Assembly: GCA_024349245.1 (NCBI GenBank)
Contig: JALDNG010000024.1
Span: 7,319,501 to 7,383,500 of the forward strand
Reading direction: 5' to 3'
From: Neodontobutis hainanensis
Taxonomy: Eukaryota > Chordata > Actinopteri > Gobiiformes > Odontobutidae
DNA length: 64,000 bases
Position numbers and translations under genes: made by a program. Below, piece by piece: positions 22,501 through 31,855 of this stretch (its first letter is position 1; each line of letters starts with the position of its first letter). A model generated the notes under the pieces. It did not search any database. It was not told the origin of the DNA and was given only the letters and a program-made list of their open reading frames with translations.

Positions 22501-25500
22501 GTGAGTGAGTGAGAGTGTAAGAGAGTGAGTGAGAGTGTAAGAGGCGTGAGTGAGTGAGAGAGTGTAAGAGAGTGAGTGAGAGTGTAAGAGAGTAAGTGAG
22601 AGTAAGAGAGTGAGTGAGAGTGTAAGAGAGTGAGAGCGTAAGAGAGTGAGTGAGCGTGTAGGAGAGTGAGTAAGAGTATAGGAGAGTGTGAGTGAGAGTG
22701 TAAGAGAGTGAGTGAGAGTGTAAGAGAGTGAGTGAGAGTGTAAGAGAGTGAGTGAGAGTGTAAGAGAGTGAGAACGTAAGAGAGTGAGTGAGAGTGTAAG
22801 AGAGTGAGAGCGTAAGAGAGTGAGTGAGCGTGTAGGAGAGTGAGTAAGAGTGTAGGAGAGTGTGAGTGAGTGAGAGTGTAAGAGAGCGTGAGTGAGTGAG
22901 AGTGAAAGAGAGTGAGTGAGAGTGTAAGAGAGTGAGTGAGAGTGTAAGAGAGTGAGTGAGAGTGTAAGAGAGTGAGTGAGAGTGTAAGAGAGCGTGAGTG
23001 AGTGAGAGTGTAAGAGAGTGAGTAAGAGTGTAAGAGAGTGAGTGAGAGTGTAAGAGAGTGAGTGAGAGTGTAAGAGAGTGAGAGCGTAAGAGAGTGAGTG
23101 AGAGTGTAAGAGAGTGAGAGCGTAAGAGAGTGAGTGAGCGTGTAGGAGAGTGAGTAAGAGTGTAGGAGAGTGTGAGTGAGTGAGAGTAAGAGAGTGAGTG
23201 AGAGTGTAAGAGAGTGAGTGAGAGTGTAAGAGAGTGAGAGCGTAAGAGAGTGAGTGAGCGTGTAGGAGAGTGAGTAAGAGTGTAGGAGAGTGTGGTGAGT
23301 GAGAGTGTAAGAGAGTGAGTGAGAGTGAGTGAGAGTGTAAGAGAGCGTGAGTGAGTGAGAGTGAAAGAGAGTGAGTAAGAGTGTAAGAGAGTGAGTGAGA
23401 GTGTAAGAGAGCATGAGTGAGTGAGAGTGTAAGAGAGTGAGTGAGAGTGTAAGAGAGTAAGTAAGAGTGTAAGAGAGTGAGTGAGAGTGTAAGAGAGTGA
23501 GAGCGTAAGAGAGTGAGTGAGAGTGTAAGAGAGTAAGTAAGAGTGTAAGAGAGAGTGAGAGTGTAAGAGAGTGAGTGAGTGTAAGAGAGTGAGAGCGTAA
23601 GAGAGTGAGTGAGCGTGTAGGAGAGTGAGTAAGAGTATAGGAGGTGTGAGTGAGTGAGTGTAAGAGAGTGAGTGAGAGTGTAAGAGAATGAGTGAGAGTG
23701 TAAGAGAGTGTAAGAGAGTGAGTGAGAGTGTAAGAAAGTGTAAGAGATTGAGTGAGTGAGACTGTAAGAGAATGAGTGAGAGTGTAAGAGAATGAGTGAG
23801 TGTAAGAGAGTGTAAGAGAGTGAGTGAGAGTGTAAGAAAGTGTAAGAGAGTGAGTGAGTGAGACTGTAAGAGAATGAGTGAGTGTAAGAAAGTGTAAGAG
23901 AGTGAGTGAGAATGTAAGAGAGTGTAAAGAGTGAGTGAGAGTGTAAGAGAGTGAGTGAGAGTGTAAGAGAGCGTGAGTGAGTGAGAGTGTAAGAGAGTGA
24001 GTGAGAGTGTAAGAGAGTAAGTGAGAGTGTAAGAGAGTGAGTGAGAGTGTAAGAGAGTGAGAGCGTAAGAGAGTGAGTGAGCGTGTAGGAGAGTGAGTAA
24101 GAGTATAGGAGAGTGTGAGTGAGTGAGAGTGTAAGAGAGTGAGTGAGAGTGTAAGAGAGTGAGTGAGAGTGTAAGAGAGTGAGTGAGAGTGTAAGAGAGT
24201 GAGAGCGTAAGAGAGTGAGTGAGAGTGTAAGAGAGTGAGAGCGTAAGAGAGTGAGTGAGCGTGTAGGAGAGTGAGTAAGAGTGTAGGAGAGTGTGAGTGA
24301 GTGAGGTGTAAGAGAGTGAGTGAGAGTGGTGAGAGTGTAAGAGAGCGTGAGTGAGTGAGAGTGAAAGAGAGTGAGTGAGAGTGTAAGAGAGTGAGTGAGA
24401 GTGTAAGAGAGTGAGTGAGAGTGTAAGAGAGCGTGAGTGGTGAGAGTGTAAGAGAGTGAGTGAGAGTGTAAGAGAGTAAGTAAGAGTGTAGAGAGTGAGT
24501 GAGAGTGTAAGAGAGTGAGAGCGTAAGAGAGTGAGTGAGAGTGTAAGAGAGTAAGTAAGAGTGTAAGAGAGTAAGTGAGAGTGTAAGAGAGTGAGTGAGA
24601 GTGTAAGAGAGTGAGAGCGTAAGAGAGTGAGTGAGCGTGTAGGAGAGTGAGTAAGAGTATAGGAGAGTGTGAGTGAGTGAGAGTGTAAGAGAGTGAGTGA
24701 GAGTGTAAGAGAATGAGTGAGAGTGTAAGAGAGTGTAAGAGAGTGAGTGAGAGTGTAAGAAAGTGTAAGAGAGTGAGTGAGACTGTAAGAGAATGAGTGA
24801 GAGTGTAAGAGAATGAGTGAGAGTGTAAGAGAGTGTAAGAGAGTGAGTGAGAGTGTAAGAAAGTGTAAGAGAGTGAGTGAGTGAGACTGTAAGAGAATGA
24901 GTGAGAGTGTAAGAAAGTGTAAGAGAGTGAGTGAGAATGTAAGAGAGTGTAAAGAGTGAGTGAGAGTGTAAGAGAGTGAGTGAGAGTGTAAGAGAGCGTG
25001 AGTGAGTGAGAGTGTAAGAGAGTGAGTGAGAGTGTAAGAGAGTAAGTGAGAGTGTAAGAGAGTGAGTGAGAGTGTAAGAGAGTGAGAGCGTAAGAGAGTG
25101 AGTGAGCGTGTAGGAGAGTGAGTAAGAGTATAGGAGAGTGTGAGTTGGTGAGAGTGTAAGAGAGTGAGTGAGAGTGTAAGAGAGTGAGTGAGAGTGTAAG
25201 AGAGTGAGTGAGAGTGTAAGAGAGTGAGAGCGTAAGAGAGTGAGTGAGAGTGTAAGAGAGTGAGAGCGTAAGAGAGTGAGTGAGCGTGTAGGAGAGTGAG
25301 TAAGAGTGTAGGAGAGTGTGAGTGAGTGAGAGTGTAAGAGAGTGAGTGAGAGTGAGTGAGAGTGTAAGAGAGCGTGAGTGAGTGAGAGTGAAAGAGAGTG
25401 AGTGAGAGTGTAAGAGAGTGAGTGAGAGTGTAAGAGAGTGAGTGAGAGTGTAAGAGAGCGTGAGTGAGTGAGAGTGTAAGAGAGTGAGTGAGAGTGTAAG

Positions 25501-26200
25501 AGAGTAAGTAAGAGTGTAAGAGAGTGAGTGAGAGTGTAAGAGAGTGAGAGCGTAAGAGAGTGAGTGAGAGTGTAAGAGAGTAAGTAAGAGTGTAAGAGAG
25601 TAAGTGAGAGTGTAAGAGAGTGAGTGAGAGTGTAAGAGAGTGAGAGCGTAAGAGAGTGAGTGAGCGTGTAGGAGAGTGAGTAAGAGTATAGGAGAGTGTG
25701 AGTGAGTGAGAGTGTAAGAGAGTGAGTGAGAGTGTAAGAGAATGAGTGAGAGTGTAAGAGAGTGTAAGAGAGTGAGTGAGAGTGTAAGAAAGTGTAAGAG
25801 AGTGAGTGAGAGTGTAAGAGAGTGAGAGCGTAAGAGAGTGAGTGAGCGTGTAGGAGAGTGAGTAAGAGTATAGGAGAGTGTGAGTGAGTGAGAGTGTAAG
25901 AGAGTGAGTGAGAGTGTAAGAGAATGAGTGAGAGTGTAAGAGAGTGTAAGAGAGTGAGTGAGAGTGTAAGAAAGTGTAAGAGAGTGAGTGAGTGAGACTG
26001 TAAGAGAATGAGTGAGAGTGTAAGAGAATGAGTGAGAGTGTAAGAGAGTGTAAGAGAGTGAGTGAGAGTGTAAGAAAGTGTAAGAGAGTGAGTGAGTGAG
26101 ACTGTAAGAGAATGAGTGAGAGTGTAAGAAAGTGTAAGAGAGTGAGTGAGAATGTAAGAGAGTGTAAAGAGTGAGTGAGAGTGTAAGAGAGTGAGTGAGT
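16530..26200 (+). repeat. 9.7-kb GA/GT-rich satellite with higher-order structure
   Basis: Built from variants of gtgagtgagagtgtaagaga (roughly 22 bp). Marker variants recur at fixed spacing: the variant gagtataggag occurs near 17435, 17900, 18854, 19410, 20698, 21159, 22118, 22676, 23635, 24103, 24657, 25128, 25686 and 25868. Positions 3.26 kb apart pair up across the first two thirds (17435/20698, 17900/21159, 18854/22118, 19410/22676), and the right third repeats every 1.02-1.03 kb (23635/24657/25686, 24103/25128). The + strand has almost no C. No stop codon occurs on the minus strand in any frame, so three frames of about 3,230-3,245 codons appear; they are composition artefacts. The left end abuts LINE sequence and the right end lies in intron 1 of a receptor pseudogene. 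Confidence 0.95.
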
Positions 26201-26264
26201 ACACAATTGTACATTAACGTTTAGCAAGATAATCAAAGGTTAATTATAAGTCTCTAAACATTAC

Positions 26265-26301
26265 CTGACAAAACAATGAGAAAAAACATCTGCCCGTCCA
26301 T
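26265..26301 (-). pseudogene. Receptor pseudogene P: signal-peptide exon only
   Basis: The minus strand encodes MDGQMFFLIVLSG with a good gtaatg donor, the same as exon 1 of the intact copies. Intron 1 follows normally for about 64 bp (to 26201, the stretch acaatgt/gtgta common to all copies) and then becomes satellite. The Ig, transmembrane and tail exons are absent downstream. From the exon-1 ATG, unspliced reading stops at a TAG three codons into the intron. The gene cannot make the receptor. Confidence 0.85.
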
Positions 26302-26460
26302 TTGTGGCAATGACCTTATGTCGCGCCAAGATGGTCTGTCACCAAGTTACAAGCAGCCCGGGTCTTTCTGTTAAAGGAAGAAAGACTGTGATTGGCTACT
26401 TGAGTGGAGCATATAGCTCAGTGGTTGTTTATGGCATGTTCCATTTTACAGAGAGGTACA
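26302..26460 (-). promoter_or_regulatory. Orphan promoter block of pseudogene P
   Basis: Carries the full family promoter: TATA-like element (gcttgtaac variant near 26350), CCAAT near 26393, RUNX-type core near 26425 as aaccactg, and the gcgcgacata segment. It is nearly as well kept as those of intact genes and points into the satellite, so transcription of the repeat is possible. Confidence 0.6.
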
Positions 26461-26739
26461 AATGATGCTGTCAGATAATAATGCTTATCTTGTGATTGTT
26501 TTCAAACAAAGAGTGTTCTTTGTGAAAGTCAGTTACTAATAGTTTATTCACTGTTGGCAGTATTACACACTGTTGCTAAAAACTTATTAAAGATAGACAA
26601 AGAGAGGGAATTATAAACTGGGAGGAATAGTAATTTGGGGAAAATAAGGTTTCTCATGCTTTTTCTCAAAAAAGTATTTTTGTTAGATTTTATAAAAAAA
26701 AAGATAAAAAGTTGATAAGTCTGGCTGGCCAGCCAATAG
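26461..26739 (-). other. Upstream flank of pseudogene P
   Basis: Matches the segment ahead of the promoters of B, C and D (for example atgatgctgtcagataataa at 26462). No gene seen. Confidence 0.55.
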
Positions 26740-26975
26740 TTTCATTATACAAACAGGTTTTAATGGCTACTAAAGCTAACCATCCTCACCTGTGATGTGT
26801 TTGCTTGTAATCAGTGTGTGTATAAAAGGTCAGTGAGTTTCTGGACTCTTTGACAGACTCTTGTATCTGTCATCCAGTGATGCACTGACATTTCTGTATT
26901 CTGAGTCATGGAAAAGCAAAAAAATTGAAAAGGTAAATGTCTTCGGGAAAAGGTAAATAAACTCTATAAAACAGG
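26740..26975 (+). mobile_element. Tc1/mariner fragment
   Basis: The text gtataaaaggtcagtgagtt (26819) and the following ctttgacagactcttgtatc, then gagtcatggaaaagcaaaaa, is the 5' untranslated and start region of the same Tc1-type family as 6280-7098. Only the 5' part remains and the reading frame is broken early. Confidence 0.75.
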
Positions 26976-27163
26976 ACTTTATTATTTGCTGACCAAAATA
27001 AAACTAAAATAAAAACAAAAAATAAAACCTAAATTGCCTAAATAATGATACATAGGATATTTTTGAATGTTCTATAAAGTTAATGGACTCAATATTGAGT
27101 TTTGCTCACATCATTGTCACACCTAAGAGAGGTAACTACAGGGTAATATCAGTTAATAGTAAG

Positions 27164-28716
27164 TAGGGATGGCCCGATACCATTTTTTTCTAAACCGATA
27201 GTATTTACATTTGTGTGCCGATACCGAGTACCGATACAGATATTTCGACTGCTAAAGAAATTACAGGCTACCAGAAAAGAAGACAGAAGACTATTTTAAA
27301 ACACAGGTTAGAAGACTGTTTTTATTTTCTCTGCTTGTTTTAACAAGTCTAAAATAAATGAGTAAAATAATAAATGTAGGCAATTTCAAATAAAAAATAA
27401 ATTATATATATATTTCTGTGTAAACAAAAAGCCTCAATACTGGCACTGTCTTCACAACTGACAAAATATAAATTAAACGTATTGTACAGTCAACACCGTC
27501 AACTCAACAATATATCAATGAAATGTTGACGTCTCCAGCTTTCAATTTAACTCAATTTCAAATGAACTGTTGTGTAGTCTCAATGAAACACTTACATATT
27601 TCAATTAAACAAAACATCAATGTAACTATTGCAAGTCTCAATTAAACTACTGTATATTTCAATTAAACAACAATTAAACTATGTGGCACAGTGACAGCTC
27701 CCTTGTTTCAATTAAACAAACAAACACAATATTAATTAATTTACATTCTTAAGGTTTTAACGTTGTAAAAATGTGTATAATAAATAATTCATTTTTAAGA
27801 TTTCTGTCAACGAAGATTTACGTCATAAACTGCGACACACGTTTCTGCCAGATTGGCGTGCTGCTGAAAAACAAAGCCACGAATGGAGCGAAATTAATAG
27901 CCTCGCAACTATCGAGAAACTTGTGTTTCAACATGGAATGCTCTTCCTGACAGTTATAGTAACATGAAGAAATATGCATTTGGAGTATTTTCTATCTTTG
28001 GATCAGCTTAACTGTGAGAGCAGATATTCTCAAACATGGACTACATAAAATACCGCACGTGCCTTACAGATGAGAGCTTGCAGTCCTGCGTCAAGATTAA
28101 AGTTACATCATACATGCCAAATGTTGAGAAGCTGTCCAGTGATGTACAAAAACAGAAGTCACATTAAACGCGTAAGAACACAATCCAGGCACATATTTAG
28201 TAACAAAGTGGCTTTTTTATTTCTTTTTTTATAAGTGATTTCTGATTTTTGTCAGTATATATTTGGAATGACAGATAGGGAAATTCAGGTCCGAGGATGG
28301 CTGCATTATTGTGCGTCAAAAGAGAAGAGGATGATGCTGCATTTTACCTTTACACTGACTTACTTAGCATTTTAATAAAACTATAGAGAAGAGGGCTATG
28401 CACAGAATTTGAACTGTAATATTTTTGTCACGGGCAGGACTGAGCTGCTTTTAGAGTAGTCACGTGGTGCATCATACTCTCCAAGATGCACTGCAGGGAA
28501 AATAAACATTTAATCATGAATGCTCACTATGTATTTGTAGTCTACTTTTTTTCATTCATTCATTTTCTACCGCTTTGTCCCGTTAGGGGTCACAGTTTTG
28601 TTTCACAAAATGCACGTGGTATTGGTGCATGGTATAGGCTCATTTGTATGAGTACGAGTACGAGTATATAAGGACAGTATCGGCCCGATACCAGTATCAG
28701 TATCGAGCCATTCCTA
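27164..28716. mobile_element. Non-autonomous hAT-like DNA transposon
   Basis: Terminal inverted repeats tagggatggcccgatacc (27164) and ggtctcgatactgat-like reverse end (tatcgagccattccta ending 28716), flanked by the 8-bp repeat atagtaag at 27156-27163 and 28717-28724. An 8-bp duplication fits hAT. The 1.55-kb interior has no transposase frame. A 40-bp S1 SINE tail is nested at 28556-28596. Confidence 0.75.
28556..28596 (-). mobile_element. S1 SINE tail fragment nested in the hAT-like element
   Basis: Only the extreme 3' end remains on the minus strand (tcattttctaccgctttgtc and cgttaggggtca). It looks like a 5'-truncated insertion. Confidence 0.7.
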
Positions 28717-28939
28717 ATAGTAAGTAATTAACTAGAGGTTCAGATTTTAATCCCGAGTCCGCTGCGTTTTCCAATATTTAACAATATGAACATATTGACT
28801 ATTTATTCAAAGTGTTTATCATTGCTTTAAAAATTACACTTTTTATTGACGGTTTTAACCTGGGTTACATCATGCTACTTGCTACCAAAGATGTTATAAA
28901 AATAAATGCTAATAAAGTAGGCTGAACTGGCTTTAGTGA

Positions 28940-29186
28940 CCCATAGTATCACAGGTATTCACAGGACAGACACAAGGCAGGAAGTCACAGTCAGGGTTAA
29001 GACATTTCACAATAAAACAACCAGGAAATCAAATACAATCTTGAACCAAAATCAGATACACAAACCAAACTGGCAATCAGATACAATAATGAAACAACTC
29101 AGATACTTCAAATAACATCAGAAACAAAACAGAGACAGATACACTAACAAAACAGACTGACTACATAAACAGGAATGGATCCTGAC
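28940..29186 (-). mobile_element. LTR fragment, same family as the solo LTR at 42850
   Basis: In reverse complement it begins tgtcaggatccattcctg and follows 42850-43060 through gatttcctggttgttttatt. Only the first 250 bp or so of the LTR are present. Confidence 0.75.
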
Positions 29187-29420
29187 AGTTATTGTGTCCT
29201 AGGGCAAGACACTTCACCCACCTTGCACCACAGCTCTGGAGGATGAAGGTGTGACTGTAGAGGTGAGTTTGGTGGTGGTCGGAGAAGACTGTGAGCCACC
29301 TGTGTTTATCAGCCCCCATCTCTCTCTGCCCCAGGTGTGAATGGGTGAATGGAAGCTTTGGGTGCACAAGAAGGGAACTAAAAAGCTTTAACTGTATATC
29401 AAATAAAAGTTTCAGTTCTT
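29187..29420 (+). mobile_element. 5'-truncated SINE fragment
   Basis: Contains the SINE body text ctagggcaagacacttcacc (29200) and a downstream tail with tgtgaatgggtgaatggaag (29336) and a terminal A-rich part. It starts right at the end of the LTR fragment. Confidence 0.6.
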
Positions 29421-31702
29421 TTGAGACGTGTGCCAAACATTTATCAATACTTTATTTAAAAATAACTTTCAAATTTCCTAAAAGTATTTAAAAACAATGA
29501 ATGGATTACATTTAATCTTTATCTCAAAACAGCACTGACAGAAAAAGGTTTTTGACAGAGAAAAATAAATAAATCCACATACAAATACTTCTTAGTATTT
29601 AAATTTCAAGCTATACAAGACCTTTATGCTACTAATTAATATGATTAAATTGTATTCTTGGGGCTTTAATATTTCTTTATACACAAGGGGTTCGAAGTCG
29701 TTTTACTTCCAAAGATAAAAAAGATAGTGCACAGCTGAGTGACGGAGCATGTTACCATTTTATGAAAACCTTTATGTTGCCAGATAAACACCACTCTTAA
29801 CTTACATGAAGACATGACAGGGCCAGGATAGTTTGCAGCAGTGTGGGTACACAAAGAGGGAAGTCTGTCTGGTTAAGCAGAGAACATTGAATTGTGGAAC
29901 TGATTGATGGCATTAAATTGAAAGGGCTTAACCTACAATAGATTGCAAAGGTGCATTTTGCAAAAACAGGTCTGCTGTGGTTGAACAAGTTGTGGACGAT
30001 TGACGTGTGAATGGAAACTGTGGTCTGTGTAGGGACTGACCCCTCCTTGTTGCTTCAGAGGAACTTGAGGTAAACTTACATCAGCACACATCAACATGTT
30101 AATGCATTCACAAACACTAAAGTAACCACAGTTTTCTTTGCAGTCTGTCCACTTGAGAATTAATGACTCTACGCAACAATAGCATAGGATTATTGCTACT
30201 AGTTCATTGGATGTTTTCTACAACCATGGGCATCGGTTAAACTGCTTTATAAAATCTATTAGACAGACTTGAGTGCTTTTGAATGGTTTATTGAACATAT
30301 GAGGTGGTAAGGAAACACATGGGCTGTCATAAATCTGGAACAGAACAAACAGAAGCTTAAAGGTAGTTTTCTAAATTTCAATGAACTGAAAAAAGTGCAT
30401 AACAAAAAGAGTGAGTGCAGTCCTTTAATACTAGGGTGAACAGGTGTGTAATACCAACTCAATTACCAGGTGGCCAATCAGAAGTGAGGAGGAGGAGAAA
30501 GGATTTTTGGAAATGGAAAGTAAGTAAAATAACAAAATAATAAGAAAAAACTAAGAATATTCAATATCTATACTTACACACAACCTACTGCACTTGATTG
30601 TCAAGCCTCAGCTCTGAATCTTGACAGTCTCTGTTGGCTGAGGATGAATTGAAAATCTAGCTTGCAGCAGTGTACAAAAACATAGTGTTAAAAGAAATGT
30701 TACCTATAAAACTTACCTAAACAGTCAGAGTTTGCAGTTACACATAGATCAGCACAGCATTTGTTTCAATGTAAATACAAGTTTGTGATTCCATTTGAAT
30801 AAAAGAACACAGGAAACCACCACAAAGAGAAGTGCAAAGCTGAACAGGTACACAAAGTGAAACCATGAAGCTGCAGAGTTTTCTGAAGTCCTTCATTTAA
30901 ACTGTTGATACCTTAACATTTATTGCATTTTATTGGGTTGATTTGAAAAACAAATTAGTTTAATTATTAGTGACTTCTCAACATTAACATTAATTAATAA
31001 AAAAATAAATCATGAGTTTACCACTGACAGGGCCCAGTTTGTCTGGGCAGGAACAAGTAAGAATGAATTATCTGGAACTTTATGACTGTTTTCCAAGATA
31101 GTCCTAGAGTGCTATTTTTAGACTGAGAATTGAATGAACATTGAAACCATAGCCTGGCCAGCCAGACCCATCGACTTTCTTCAACATTGAGGTAAGTCCT
31201 ACCTGACCAATCATTACCATTCATCAACAAAGGGGTAGGCTTTCAGCGATGCAATATTATGTGTTTGTTGCTATGGATCAACTGAATAGGCTACTACAAC
31301 ATTTTTAAAAAAGTATCTTTTAATAACACAACAATATAACATAATAGCTGGGTTAAATTGTGATAGCTGTCAACTTATCTAAAATCTAACAAAAATACTT
31401 GTTATAAGTAATGCTCTGGGGAAAAAGACTCAATTACCTTATTTACCATTCCTCCCCGTTTATTACTCTCTCTCTCTCGCATTCTGTCTGTCTTTATTAG
31501 GTTTCTTTTTTCTTTTTTCTTTGTATTGGATTCATTAGAGTAAAAACAGCAAGTAGCAACAGCGTGTAATACTGCCAAGAGTTAGTTAAACTATTAGTAA
31601 CGGACTTTTACAAAGAACACTCTTTGTTTGAAGACAATCACAAGATAAGCATTATTATCTGAAAGCATCAAAGCATTATTATCTGACAGCATCAGTTGTA
31701 CC
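29421..31702 (+). repeat. Duplicated far-upstream flank of gene C
   Basis: Blocks recur in the D, E and F units: acttgagtgcttttgaatgg (30270; also 38412 and 43700 with a small gap), tgaggtggtaaggaaacaca (30300, 38443, 43739), and gcacaggaaaccaccacaaa (30807 region). No exon is recognised. Weak frames in it are not conserved between copies. Confidence 0.7.
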
Positions 31703-31855
31703 TCTCTGTAAAATGTAACTTGTCATAAACAACCACAGAGCTAAATGTTCCACTCAAGTAGCCAATCACATTATTTCTTCCTTTAACGGAAAGACCCGGG
31801 CTGCTTATAACTTGGTGACAGACCATCTTGGCGCGACATAAGGTCATTGCCACAA
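31703..31855 (+). promoter_or_regulatory. Conserved promoter block of gene C
   Basis: RUNX-type AACCACAG at 31730, CCAAT at 31762, TATA-like cttataac at 31804, and the gcgcgacata segment at 31831-31840 just before the ATG. Same order and spacing as in D, E and F. Confidence 0.6.

Noticed and set aside
16530..26200. CRISPR array or Ig switch-region analogue
   Set aside because: Units are contiguous without unique spacers, so not CRISPR. Switch-type repeats (GAGCT, GGGGT) are absent and teleosts are not known to class-switch by recombination.
16470..26236. Three minus-strand proteins of about 3,240 residues rich in Ser, Thr, Leu, His
   Set aside because: They are the same satellite read in three frames; no stop codons arise because the strand lacks G and TAA. 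No frame preference, domain or splice context.
30850..30900. Short frame MKLQSFLKSFI repeated upstream of C, E, F and (inverted) B as a conserved micropeptide
   Set aside because: Copies are alike because the flanks are recent duplicates; D lacks the ATG and no other evidence of translation is visible.
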